A stretch of DNA of 64,000 bases from Neonectria sp. B-13 (GCA_002682825.1 NOKP01000026.1:434001-498000), one strand, 5' to 3'. Positions 36,435-46,946 are shown, counted from the stretch's first letter. Notes: generated from the letters alone by a model not told the origin. Numbers and translations: made by a program.

Positions 36435-36537
36435 GCACGTCTCTTTTCAGTGTGCTGTTGACTTCAGACTCGAGATCTGATGGTCTAGCTTGTTCTTTTC
36501 TTTCTTTTTTACTTCTTGGGGTTGACTTTACCTCGAT

Positions 36538-36867
36538 CCGGAAGTGCAGTGGGCTTCTGGGATCATGCGTTTCATTCATTCATCATAAAGCGATTTCAGG
36601 GAAGGTTCGAGTCCAGAAGTACAGTGGGTTTCTGGGGCTCGACGGGGCTGTGTTTCGTTTCACCGCGAAAAATCACGGGAATAACGACTGCGATTCACAA
36701 CATGGGTTTTTTTTCTTCAGGACTTTGGGTTTTCTTTTTCACGATCAATGAACAACTGAGAATTGGGTCTAGAAGAGCAGTGGGCTTCTGAGACACCAGG
36801 GCTTCAACACTTCCCAACCAACTCCAGGGGGCGTCTACCCTTGTCCAGAAGTGCAGTGGGTTTCTGG
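36538..36867 (+). repeat. cluster of four hairpin repeats
   Basis: Four copies of a 23 nt element at 36538-36560, 36613-36635, 36769-36791 and 36845-36867. Each is a 7 nt arm CCAGAAG, a 9 nt loop TGCAGTGGG (variants TACAGTGGG, AGCAGTGGG) and a 7 nt arm TTTCTGG or CTTCTGG. The arms pair, with G-U wobbles; copy 3 has a shortened stem. Start-to-start spacings are 75, 156 and 76 bp. Sequence between copies is not conserved. The cluster begins 104 bp after the PLP/rhodanese stop codon, so part of it could lie in that gene's 3' UTR. Confidence 0.85.
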
Positions 36868-39458
36868 GACTGGGAAACGATTTCAACCATCGCAAAATTG
36901 GAACGTTTGGAGTTATGGGTTTTATGACGGACACAGGGTTTCATTCCTTGGTTGCCGATAGGGCACCGAGTCGACAAGGCCGAGCATGGCAAAAACAAGG
37001 CAGCTCGTAGCCTCCAGTAGGAGATTGAATAGTAACAGGAATTTTCTTGGGTGCTATACTCTATCTTTTGTCTCCGAGTGAAATGGCGATTCGATGCACA
37101 GCACAAAAGGCCCCGACTTGGGGCTTCGGAGGTCCGATTCCGGAGACGCGAAAACGCTCGACGGCCGGGTGCCCCGCGTCACAAGGCCGACGCCTCCGAC
37201 CCACGGCGCCGATGCCATTTCACGGTTGTGCCGACAGACTTTGTGTCCAAGATGCAGGTTTTTCTAGTTTGGAGGTCGTGGGTTTTCGCTTAAGTTAATT
37301 GTTGACTTGCTAGGCTGTTCTTCGTCAGGCGCCCGTATGATTATCGCCAGCCGCTCTGAATCCAGGCTGTTCTTCGGCCCTAGAAGCCGTTTACGGCAGA
37401 ACTCAGACGCACCATGCCCATCCTCTACTAGCATCCGGCGTACTCTACAAGCCCGGCCTCGATCATGTCATGACAAGCCGTCAGACTGAGACGCCGCATG
37501 GCCTGTTTCTGGGGTTAAAACATGTTCCAGAAGTTTGCCCACGACTCGTGGCCTTCTCACCCGACCCTGTGTGCCGCCACAAACGGTTTTGTTCTTGTTC
37601 CGTTCTTTTTCGGTTCCGTCGAGTGTTTCGTCTCCGCTCCAGACCGGGATGGGACACGGACGGCGGGGGTGGTTTTGGGCGGCGAACTGGCATGCTTGGC
37701 GTTGAGGCTGAAGTGTGGTCATGCTCATTTTACCTTGTACCCCAGCTTCTCCTTGTTTTCAAGTCGTCTGAGATCCAAAATAGTAGCGTTGGTGACGTCT
37801 TGTAAACGACGTTCGTTTCGGTTTCTCGAGGCGCGGGACTTCCCACGCGGCACAAGCCTTTGGCAACGGCAACGGCCTGACATCGTCACAAGGGTTCCCT
37901 AAGTGACAGGCGGCGGTCTGCGAGTGGGTTATGCTAAAGAGGTTTGGGCAGGATTAGGGCCGTCGGGTGGCTGAAGGGTCCAGACCGTGTGCTTGTTGCA
38001 CGCGGCGGAAAACAAGAAGCAATAGTCTATCCCATTACTTGTGAGAGAAAAGGCGTCTTGGGTGTGACTATCGAGAGCTCATATCTCGCAAAAGACACTT
38101 GTCTCAGTTGTGCAATATCCCCGACCGGAAACGCCTCGCTGATATCATCCCCAGTATCACGTCGGGCGGCGAGATGGTCTAATAGCGCACGATCGAGGCC
38201 GAACTAGCGCCGTCGTGAATCGTCCGAGGCCTTGTGGTTAGTGTAACCTGCCTCCGGATGGGGGCTTGACTCGGAGATTATGCGAGCGATGGGGCGCGAA
38301 TGACCTCATTTGCAGTCGACAGTCGGCAGTGCGTGTTGAGGGCTGAGAAGGGAGTTGTAGATGGCTTCTCGGGATGAAACGAGAGTCGTCTGACTGGGTC
38401 TATCTATAAGCCGCAGCGGGGGAACAGCCAGTATCAGACTTGTCCCGTCGTCAGCGTGTCCATCTCAACGGCATGGCCAAGACATCTCACCTCTCATGTG
38501 CCAACGCCATCGTAGCAAGACCACTCAGCGTCGTCCGTCGCTCCTCTCCAACTTTAGATGGCTCCTAGATGGCTCCTAGATAGTTCCTAGATGACCCCTA
38601 AATCACTCTAGTCTCGTCCATTTCAGCCCAGTCAACTTCACAAGCGTCATTCCCGCGGCTCACCGCCCTCTCCACTGCGGCGTCAGCCTTTCCCCATCTA
38701 GCCTCCTCCCATCAGTCTGTCTGGTCCTCTGTGTGTGTGTGTCTCGCAAAGCCCTCGCTTCCGTCCTGTCTTGGCTGTTGTTGAGTCTTGTTTCCTGTCT
38801 CATCCTTGTTGCCTTTCCGTTCCTGTCTCAAGCCAACCAGGCTTCATTTCGTCCGTCTCGTAGCCCTACATCTCTCAATAGCTCACTCTGGGGCATATCG
38901 TCACGAGGGAGCGAGAGTGGGTTTTGCGGAGGCGCGCTTGGCTGCTAATTCACTGCCCTGCCCTTGAATGAGACAATCACCATCCCTGCCATGCTGTCAG
39001 TCATCCAAATCCCCGGGTCCAGTCCCTGTTTGGCTGCCCTTTGTGAGATCATCACCCTTGTCCATGCATTAGCCGCCGACGCTTCTTGATGAACGATCTT
39101 CAACAAGATACGGCCTAATCCCAGAGGCCCATCGTAGAACACCACCGCTCCTGGCCCGCACACTGTCCCCTCCTCCATCCCCTGTGGCTTCGGAGAATCC
39201 CATATGTCTCCTTATCCCGTGGCAATAACTCCTTTCTCTCCCCTGTGTCAGACCGTTGCGTGTGACCAACCCCTGAATGGAAACCCCTCGTTCTCGTCGT
39301 GTTACCTGAAAAGGCGGGTACCTGGCGCATCACGCCCACGATGGAGTCATGAAGCCATGGCGGCGGCGCTTATGCTAGCGCTTCCCTTCCCACCGTCCAG
39401 CAAGCCGGCTTCAAATAGATCCAAGTCCAAGATGCGGTAGCAACCAGACTCACCGTCA
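36868..39458. other. intergenic, no gene seen
   Basis: About 2.6 kb of non-coding DNA between two plus-strand genes. Open frames (up to 126 codons at 37522-37902) lack motifs. A (GT)n run lies near 38732-38744, and an 11 bp minisatellite is listed separately. Confidence 0.5.
38555..38608. repeat. 11 bp minisatellite TAGATGGCTCC x 5
   Basis: Two perfect copies (38555, 38566), two diverged copies (TAGATAGTTCC, TAGATGACCCC) and a degenerate fifth copy (TAAATCACTC) in direct tandem. Confidence 0.92.
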
Positions 39459-39459
39459 T

Positions 39460-39465
39460 TATATA
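39460..39465 (+). promoter_or_regulatory. TATA box
   Basis: TATATA within cattatatatcaacc, about 210 bp before the ATG of the downstream gene and followed by a pyrimidine-rich leader-like stretch. Confidence 0.5.
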
Positions 39466-39671
39466 TCAACCCCCCCGCAGCCTCTTGGTCCATCCTCCTA
39501 TCTCTCCATCATCGTACCGTGGAACATCCGTGTCTGTCCCTCCTATACGTCGTGTCTGTCGTGTCGTATATATCGCTCGCTTCCTCACCCTCGGACACGA
39601 TCAGCCCAGTTCCACTCACTCTTCCAATACCTCATCAACTCACGCCAAACCAACTCATCACCACGTCCAAG

Positions 39672-40583
39672 ATGGCCCTCAAAAAGGATCTCACCGTCAG
39701 GGTCTTCGGCCACCGTCTCTCTCGCGTCCTCCTCCGATCCCGCTCAGAAAAGCTCTCCTCCAAGCGAGACTCTTCCCCGACCCAACGCCCTCACAGCGCC
39801 CCTTCCGCCCCGAAGCGACATGGCTCGCTCCGCCGACGATTCTGGAGCATCTCGTCGTCCAACCACTTCCAGGAAGCCCCCGACGTGTCGCCCTCGGCCT
39901 CCCGCGCCGGCAGCCCCTTCGTCCCACGCCACGCGGCGTCCGACTTCTCCAAGAACGCCAAAAGTACTAGCAACGCTCGCGCCGACGCCAACGCCGCCAA
40001 CGCCCGCATCAGCCGCCGCTTCAGCAATGTCCCCTCCGACGACGAGCGCACCCTCTGCTCCTTCAACTGCGGCGACGAGCCCGACCCGGAGCAGACGGGT
40101 CGCGACATGGAGGCGTGGCTCACGACGCTGAACCGCCAGCAGGCGCTGCAGGCGCTGAGCTCGCCCTCCACTTCCACCCAACACGCACCCCCATTGTCGC
40201 CGCTGCACGTCAACCCGCACAGCCGTCTGAGCGGCACCCACTACTCGTGGAGCCTTGCCCCAACGCCCGAGGCCGATTCGGACAGCGAGGTCGAGTACGG
40301 CGTCTTCGCCGAGGTCGAGGCCAACCGCCGCCGCGCCCGGTCCGCGATGCTGTGGGTCGAGATCGAGCGCACCGCCCAGCGCCGGTACTCGGGCGACCCG
40401 GTCCTGCACCGGAGCAGCACGTACTCGAATCCGGAGCCGGAAAGCCCGCGGCTGGCGAGCGTCGTGGAGCACACCACCCTCGCAGAGTTCATGAACCCGT
40501 CGGGTGTCAGCCGGACCAAGAGCGAGAGGCGGCGAACCGCCATTGCCAGGCCCCCAAGAGTGGCGACCGTCATGGAGGTATAA
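39672..40583 (+). CDS. hypothetical basic, Ser/Arg-rich protein
   Basis: 303 residues, single exon. The frame is open upstream to 39519, but only with a GTG; the first ATG with a good context (CCAAGATGG) is 39672. The N-terminus (MALKKDLTVRVFGHRLSRVLL) is basic and amphipathic, followed by a Ser/Arg/Pro-rich disordered segment. Near residue 140 comes FSNVPSDDERTLCSFNCG, then a charged helical stretch (GRDMEAWLTTLNRQQALQAL). A second helix, EYGVFAEVEANRRRARSAML, is followed by more disordered sequence ending KSERRRTAIARPPRVATVMEV. I do not recognise the family. Codon use is strongly C/G-ending like the neighbouring genes, and a TATA box and leader precede it, which support a real gene. Confidence 0.72.
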   Translation: MALKKDLTVRVFGHRLSRVLLRSRSEKLSSKRDSSPTQRPHSAPSAPKRHGSLRRRFWSISSSNHFQEAPDVSPSASRAGSPFVPRHAASDFSKNAKSTSNARADANAANARISRRFSNVPSDDERTLCSFNCGDEPDPEQTGRDMEAWLTTLNRQQALQALSSPSTSTQHAPPLSPLHVNPHSRLSGTHYSWSLAPTPEADSDSEVEYGVFAEVEANRRRARSAMLWVEIERTAQRRYSGDPVLHRSSTYSNPEPESPRLASVVEHTTLAEFMNPSGVSRTKSERRRTAIARPPRVATVMEV

Positions 40584-41556
40584 CCGGTTTCTTTTGTTCT
40601 GTCTTATTTTGTTTTGCTTCCTGGGAGTGAGCGTTTTTGTTGGAGTTCTGAGTGAGTATGAGCATTACACGAGCATCGGAGTGGCCTTGGACTTCGGCAT
40701 AAGGCGGGATATACATTCATCGTACATAGTTACACGGGAGTGTCCATAGTCTGAGCTGGCCTCATCCTAGGATTTCTCCATTAGCCCCTGCATATAGCAA
40801 CTGAATTGGTATTAATACCTTTACGGGTCCTCTCCGTTGAATAATGTCCAGAATCTCAAAAGCCTCAGTCATCGATTGGGTGGCTTATCTCGCCTGTCAA
40901 GAGGGCAACAAGGCAGTTCAAATATCAACAAGCTCCAAGGCATGGGCGTAACATTCAGCGGCTCCTCTTCCTCACCACTGCCATATATACACAATCGAAA
41001 CAAAATACGTCAACGCCGGCCCAAGCAACATCAGAAGTACAGTGGCTCTGCGGGACCAAATCTCCCTCGTGGTCCTCTGTGCATTAACAAATTGCCACCC
41101 AGTGCGTCAAGGGCAACCCCGCCCTGACAATGCTACCGACAATGGACAACTAGATGTTGCCATGTCCCGGGAAAAGAAACCGTGTATCCAAGATGGCCAG
41201 GAAGAAAAAAGTAGGTGATGGAGGATAATGAGCCCATGCCGATAGTCATAAATCATCATTAAAATGGGCAAGGCGCACCCGCCCCTCCAGGAATAGGCGG
41301 AGGGATAGTCTAAATGCCAGTCTCGTCAGCCAACCCAGCATAAGCAGCTGCCCAAGATACAAAACACTCATAGTGTTCAAGTAACTGGTTCTGTTGCCAA
41401 AAGCAACCTTCAAGCGGACGCAATGAGCCATCAGCAAAAACCGACGTGTCACACCCCAGTGCAAAGGATGCGATGTGATACTGTAGCTGCAGCCAACAGA
41501 AGCAAAGAGGCCGCTGCCCGGTTTGCACAAACGCCAACACTCGGACCTGCACGCAC
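40584..41556. other. intergenic between convergent genes
   Basis: 3' flanks of the hypothetical gene (plus) and the Whi5-like gene (minus). It contains one diverged copy of the hairpin repeat, listed separately. No gene is supportable. Confidence 0.5.
41032..41053 (+). repeat. diverged solitary copy of the hairpin repeat
   Basis: CAGAAGTACAGTGG followed by CTCTGCGG matches the loop and left arm of the cluster at 36.5-36.9 kb, but the right arm is altered, so the stem is weak. Confidence 0.5.
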
Positions 41557-43362
41557 CTACACCTGCATAGCGCCTGCGACACCGCTCCTCGGTTGCGGAA
41601 TCTGAATTTCCTCGTCGTCGGAGCTGTCCGCCGTCTCAGCCCCCGCTCGATCAAGCATCCTCTCAATATCTTCGTCCCGCAGCATCTTTCTGGCCGTCCC
41701 GTTTCCGACGCCCAGACCGCTGGGCAGCGACAGGGCGCCTCGCAAGTGGCTGCTGCCTCCGTTCATGCGCCTCCGTGGGGTCCCCCGGTTTGGTGTGTGG
41801 TAGGGTTGTTGCGGTGAATCCAGGTCCATTGGCGAGCCAGGAGGCGGAGGCATTCCAGGCGACGACTTCTCAAACCCAGGTCTCTCGCTTTGATACTGCT
41901 GCCGTTGAGAAGATGGCAGCGGCTTCCTTGGTCCCGATGGCAAGGCATGCCGTGTTGGCACCGGCCTCGTGGCCCCCAAATGCGGCCCAGGTGATCCAGT
42001 TGGCGAGAAAGCATGCTTCAAATTGGCCGAGTTGCCCGGACTGCTCATGAATAACAACGACTCAATGGCATCCTGCTCCCTCACCTTCTGGTGCGGTGAA
42101 AACAAGATGGGGTCCACTGCGTTCCTCGATCTTGATCCGGTTTGCACGGTCGGCTGGGCAGGCGTATGAGGGGAGGCGGAGTGTGAATGTGACAGGAGGG
42201 TAGGGGTATAGTGAGGATTCGAATTGCGGCGAGGGTTCGAGCGAGGGGCAGGCATGTTGATGGAGGGCTGAATGGAGGCTGGAGGAGCGAGGCCGGGCTT
42301 GCCGGTAGAAGTCTTTGGAGGTGAGTTTGATCTTCGAGTTTGGGTGACAGGCTCGTATGGAGAGGGTGCCGAGGCCGTCGGGGCAGAACTAATGGCCAGT
42401 CGTGGACTAGCGGAGGAGCCGTGACGGCGATGGACTGTCGAGGTGCTGGAGGTTGGAGAAGCGGCATGGGAAGCGAGCGACTCGACCTCCTCGAGGGAGT
42501 TGGATTGCCAGCCGTGGTTGACCTTGACCATGGCGTACGAGAGACGCGTCCGCAGCTCGGCCGACAACTGCAGCGTGTTAGTCGTCTGTGGATGCTCAGC
42601 CAAGGACGAACGACCGCGGCAGCGGCTGCCTTTGCCATTGCAACCGCCGCTATCGCGTCCACGACAACAGCAAGGACGGCCTACCTCTCCGATATAACTC
42701 CCCGTGGAGGCCCTGCTGACGGTGCTAGTATTCCGAGAGTGGCCCTTGACGGGACTCTGGCTGTCAGAGCGAGTCTTAACCACTCCGTCGGCCATGCGCT
42801 TCCGCGAGCCCCAACTATCAGTGGCCATCTTATCCTGGGCGGCGGCGATCTGGGAGAGATGGAGCAGTTGGCTCTCTTGGCTAGACACGGGCGGGCAGGC
42901 CCCAGACTCGCTGGCCGGAGGAGTAAATACGGGGTCGGTGGAGGTTGTCATGGTGGTATCCTGCGAGCCGGGCGTCGAACGGGGATGGCTCTGCGAGGAG
43001 CGGTCGTCGCCGTCGGCAGAGACTTGTCGTGGGAGCGAGGCCGGGAGCGAAGCGACGGCGGTGGCGGACACGGCCATGAGAGACGCAGCACCGGCAGACG
43101 GGGGGGCGAACGGAAGGGCAGAAGCGTCGGTAGCGGACACGGGCGAGGCAATCGGGCGGTGGGAGGCTCGCGAGAGGGTCGCGTCGGCCGGGGGTTGCAC
43201 CGCGAAATCCCCGCCCAGAGGCGCGCGGGCGGCGACTGTGTCAGTGATGTTGGCCAGGCGGCCCAGCGGCAGCGGGCGAGTGTCGTCTGTGATTAGCGAC
43301 GCAGGGAGCGCGACACGATTGTGATTGAGGGCGACTCCGCCGAGAGGCCGGTCGGAAGTCAT
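41557..43362 (-). CDS. Whi5/Nrm1-like G1/S transcriptional repressor
   Basis: Two exons, 43362-42685 and 42567-41557, 562 residues. The open frame runs straight through, but 42568-42684 is a textbook intron (GAG|GTAGGC, branch GACTAACAC, CTGCAG|). At 117 bp it is a multiple of three, and its translation is an odd Cys/Gly/Arg-rich patch. Splicing joins GSYIGE to LSAELRTRLSYAMVKVNHGW (from residue 227) and SLEEVESLAS. This is the short helix-rich motif I associate with the Whi5/Nrm1 GTB domain, which binds SBF/MBF-type factors. A second conserved block is DAIESLLFMSSPGNSANLKH. The rest is disordered, with many S/T-P sites typical of CDK substrates. A role as a G1/S repressor is inferred from the motif. 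Confidence 0.72.
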   Translation of the reverse strand: MTSDRPLGGVALNHNRVALPASLITDDTRPLPLGRLANITDTVAARAPLGGDFAVQPPADATLSRASHRPIASPVSATDASALPFAPPSAGAASLMAVSATAVASLPASLPRQVSADGDDRSSQSHPRSTPGSQDTTMTTSTDPVFTPPASESGACPPVSSQESQLLHLSQIAAAQDKMATDSWGSRKRMADGVVKTRSDSQSPVKGHSRNTSTVSRASTGSYIGEVGRPCCCRGRDSGGCNGKGSRCRGRSSLAEHPQTTNTLQLSAELRTRLSYAMVKVNHGWQSNSLEEVESLASHAASPTSSTSTVHRRHGSSASPRLAISSAPTASAPSPYEPVTQTRRSNSPPKTSTGKPGLAPPASIQPSINMPAPRSNPRRNSNPHYTPTLLSHSHSASPHTPAQPTVQTGSRSRNAVDPILFSPHQKVREQDAIESLLFMSSPGNSANLKHAFSPTGSPGPHLGATRPVPTRHALPSGPRKPLPSSQRQQYQSERPGFEKSSPGMPPPPGSPMDLDSPQQPYHTPNRGTPRRRMNGGSSHLRGALSLPSGLGVGNGTARKMLRDEDIERMLDRAGAETADSSDDEEIQIPQPRSGVAGAMQV

Positions 43363-44952
43363 GGCGATAGCGCGGCGGCCAGTCGGGAGGCGGAGCGGAG
43401 TGGCGGGACGAGAGCGACGGCCACGGCGGAGGTTGAGTTTCGAAGAAGATATATTCGTAGGCGCGTTTCAAACGGAGTTGAGTAATGAACAATGGCAAGC
43501 CCTAAGCGGCAGAGTCGTTCGTTCTCTAGTTGACGGTGATGGCTAGTTAGGTAGTGTTTTGGTGTGGAGGAAGCCTGGATTCCAAGTCCACGTCCGAGTC
43601 CAAGTTGAGTCAAGACCCGAGAGCGAGCACGAGAGCAAGAACAAGAGCACGGCGGTTCAACCAGTGAGGCAGGTGCGGTCCTGGGTAGTGGTGGATGGTG
43701 GTTTACGCGGTCTGGTCGCGACTGCCCCGGCGCCCGCCAATCCACGGTCCCCGTTTAGGCCTGTTAGGGTACTGTAGCACAGAACCTGGCAGATGCCGGT
43801 TTGGGGGACTCGCGTCCCTCCAGCGGCCCGACGGTGAACGATGGAGCCGCTGTAGCGAGCCGCTGAAGCCCTGTAGGAATCCATCGCAGTGGAGGTCGCT
43901 AACCGCCGTGTTGACAGCGGCGGGGTGGGTGTTGACAGTGGAGTGGCCCTTGTTGACAGCGGTGTTGACTTCCCCAACCTCCCCCGCGTGAACTTTGAAC
44001 AACACCGAGTTACAGCGCTCTGACACTGAAGAAAATAACCTGGCCTCGGCTAACCGACCTACCTCTATGAACTGGATGGCATGGACAGCCCCTGCGAATG
44101 AATTTTCAGCAGGCAATACCTACACACGAGCATGGGAATATCGCCCGTAAACCATGATAAACGCCGTTGCTTTATCCCTTCGATGTTCCCGCTCATAGAC
44201 AATTAATTCCCTCTCTTCCCCCCCGATCCCAAAACGGCCAAGGTGGCGTTGCAGAGTTTTGGGGCGATTCCCTTATGACGGATGCAACTGCAACACGACG
44301 GAGACGAGAACCGGACCAGAGACGAGTCTAGATTAGGCAGACGGACAAATAAGTCTAGGCCAGCGGTTTCCCCTCTTCAGAGATTGATTCGCTCCCTGTT
44401 TGCTTCTGAGTGAGGAATACACATGAAAGAATTGCATCTCTTTGATATTCCGTCGAGAAGTTATAAGATAACTAGATCACAGTTCCAAATGGCGCCTGCT
44501 CTTCACACGTCAGCCAGCAGCGGGAAGGCGGCATCGTCCCTCCTTCCTTGTATGTCCCACACCGCACACGCACAGCCCCACGCACGCTGCTGCTAAAATC
44601 ACGCTTGGACATTCTCGTCCATGACACGAAGTCACGTGGTATTCCGCGATATCCCTGTTCTTTGAGAGTGTGCAGGGTACTAGTAAGTCATCTCGAACTC
44701 CTCACATGCAGCGTCACAGTGCACTTTCCGACATGATATCAGGTTGACGTAACAACGAACTGAGCTGAAGGGACAAGCGGCTGAAGTGCACAATTCGGAT
44801 TAATATTAATCTGACCCCGTTCAGTCTTGTTTGCCATAAATGCCTCATATTCCTGCAATTCTACAACAACCAACAAACACCGTTAACCTCTACTTATAGT
44901 CAGTCACAGAACGACTCCTAAGCCAACTTTTTTCAATATTCAAATACGAACT
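43363..44952. other. intergenic, no large gene seen
   Basis: Promoter of the Whi5-like gene followed by non-coding DNA. The frame at 43703-44116 (minus) is low-complexity because it covers a 21 bp repeat. Upstream of 44953, the sequence CTACAACAACCAACAAACACCG looks like a fungal transcript leader. Confidence 0.5.
43909..43962. repeat. 21 bp imperfect tandem repeat
   Basis: TGTTGACAGCGG (or TGTTGACAGTGG) recurs at 43909, 43930 and 43951, a period of 21 bp, with the remaining 9 bp of each unit diverged. Confidence 0.75.
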
Positions 44953-45027
44953 ATGTCGGACTCTTGCGAGATCTGCGGCGGAACCCAGACATACAAGGGC
45001 CGCCCGTGTCCTACCTGCGCTATTTGA
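44953..45027 (+). CDS. putative 24-residue zinc-knuckle microprotein
   Basis: A 25-codon frame from ATG to TGA. It encodes MSDSCEICGG, five linking residues (TQTYK) and GRPCPTCAI. The two CxxC pairs, 11 residues apart and each near a Gly/Pro turn, form a complete zinc-ribbon-like knuckle similar to one repeat of the DnaJ CxxCxGxG type. A leader-like CAACAACCAACAAACACC lies about 85 bp upstream and a TATA-like CATAAATG further up. The region otherwise has no gene. Such a short frame could arise by chance, but four correctly spaced Cys in 24 residues with no other oddity is unusual. It could also be the first exon of a longer gene, although I see no convincing donor before the stop. Confidence 0.4.
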   Translation: MSDSCEICGGTQTYKGRPCPTCAI

Positions 45028-45592
45028 GTACCATCTATCTGGTAAGGTAGCATCTGACTTGTTAGGGTGCCATACCAAACTCCTCTCCAGGGGAATTTGT
45101 ACGAGCCTTTCTTGATATAAAGACATGAGCTCAGCTTCGATGAACAGTCTAAAGATTGCTCTTACATTTCGTGGTTCCCTGGTTGCGTCTCTTTATTGAA
45201 GTACAATTTTTTTGGAACGTTTTTGAAGTTTTTCTTTCATCATGAGGTGACTTAAGACTGGGTTGCTATTCGAACAGTAAACTGGCTTCAAGATTTGATC
45301 GTTTAAAAAAGCCCCACATCTTCATTATGATTTCAGATTCTAGCAACATGTTGAATTTAACTGCAGCTTCTTTCCAAAGCCTCTAAAAGATTTACGCTAA
45401 ATTGGCCCGGACTGGAATTCTAGATGGATGTAAGCGCTGTGGCCTCGGCTTGGGTTATGACAACACCGCTCCGCGATTAGTCACCGCTACAGAAAAATTT
45501 CTTTGCGACATCGCTACATTCCTCCCCCTCCAACCTCTCTCTCTTCCGTCAATCAATTCACCCAGTGAACATACAGAACAGATAAAGACACC
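45028..45592. other. intergenic, promoter of the chorismate synthase gene
   Basis: AT-rich DNA leading into a pyrimidine-rich leader (CTACATTCCTCCCCCTCC...) about 60-75 bp before the chorismate synthase ATG. No gene or repeat seen. Confidence 0.55.
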
Positions 45593-46946
45593 ATGTCGAC
45601 ATTTGGCAACTACTTTCGCGTGACGACGTGAGTCCTCTCCCTCCACTAAACTGCTAGGAACGCAAGACAACAGCCTACTGACCTCCATCGTCATAGCGCC
45701 GGCGAGTCCCACGGCAAGACCGTCTCCTGTATCATCGAGAACTGCCCGCCAGGCCTGCACCTCGTCGAGTCCGACATCCAGTCGCAGCTCAACCGCCGGC
45801 GCCCGGGCCAGTCGGCCATCGCCACCCCGCGCGACGAGAAGGACCGCGTGACTATAGGATCTGGATGCGAGTTTGGGCGCACGTGTGACAACCCTACAGG
45901 AAGTCATAATGTTTGCCATGATGCTAATACCCTAGGGTTGCAGATTGGGCACACCCATACTCCTGACCGTGCCTAACGAGGATCAACGCCCTCACGACTA
46001 CGGCTCCAAGACCATCGACCTCTACCCGCGCCCCTCCCACGCCGACTGGACTTACCTTGAGAAGTATGGTACTAAGGCCTCCTCTGGTGGCGGCCGGAGC
46101 AGCGCCCGTGAGACTATTGCCCGCGTCGCCGCCGGCGCTGTTGCCGAGAAGTGGCTGCGCGAGGCCTACGGCGTCGAGATCGTTGCCTTTGTTTCCTCGG
46201 TTGGCAACATCAAGCTCTTTGAGGACAGGCCTATAACCGATAGCGACGATATCGACTCCCTTAGTAGCAACCCTAAGTTCCTCGAGCTTGTTGACTCCCT
46301 AACCCGCGAGAAGGTAGATGAGTTCCTTCCCGTGCGCTGCCCTGATACTACCGTCGCGAAGCGTATGGAGGATAAGATTGCCGAGCTCCGCGATCAGCAC
46401 GACTCTACTGGTGGTACCGTAACCTGTATTATTCGCGGGTGCCCCTCCGGCCTCGGCGAGCCCTGCTTTGATAAGCTTGAGGCTCTCCTCGCCCACGCTA
46501 TTATGTCTATTCCTGCTACTAAGGGCTTTGAGATTGGCTCTGGCTTCCGCGGCGCCGAGATGCGCGGATCCCGCCACAACGACCCCTTCGTGTTTACCGC
46601 CGCCGCCGACGATGCGACGCCGAGCACTGGCGCTGGCATTCCTCCCTCCCGCCTGCAGACCAAGACGAACCACTCCGGCGGTATCCAGGGCGGCATCTCC
46701 AACGGCATGCCCATCTTCTTCCGCGTTGCGTTCAAGCCCCCCGCTACAATCTCCCAGGACCAGACTACTGCTCGCTACGACGCTTCGGGCGAGGGCATCC
46801 TGACCGCCAAGGGCCGTCACGACCCTAATGTTGCTCCTCGCGCGGTTCCTATCGTCGAGGCCATGGCCGCTCTGACTATTGCTGACGCCCTCATGGCTCA
46901 GCACGCGAGGCAGATGGGCATGAAGATTGCCGCAGCTGGACGGTAG
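45593..46946 (+). CDS. aro2: chorismate synthase, divergent copy
   Basis: Three exons, 45593-45627, 45697-45882 and 45944-46946, 407 residues. The enzyme makes chorismate from EPSP, the last shikimate-pathway step, with reduced FMN; fungal forms also carry the flavin reductase activity. Family signatures are present: GESHG with His 17, [45 protein letters not shown] and the C-terminal [22 protein letters not shown]. Two places near the active site depart from what I expect. Residue 13 is Ala where Tyr or another aromatic precedes GESH, and GTPIG is GTPIL, so a bulky residue replaces Gly. The intron boundaries that give these readings keep the frame and have normal GT/AG sites. It may be a second, specialised copy or the only one. 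Flanked by gene-poor, AT-rich DNA. Confidence 0.9.

Noticed and set aside
36605..36615. GGTTCGAGTCC resembling a tRNA T-arm
   Set aside because: No matching acceptor, D or anticodon arms within 90 bp; the sequence overlaps the hairpin repeat.
43703..44116. 137-codon minus-strand frame with VNTAV repeats
   Set aside because: The repeat is a translation of the 21 bp non-coding tandem; no other protein-like content.
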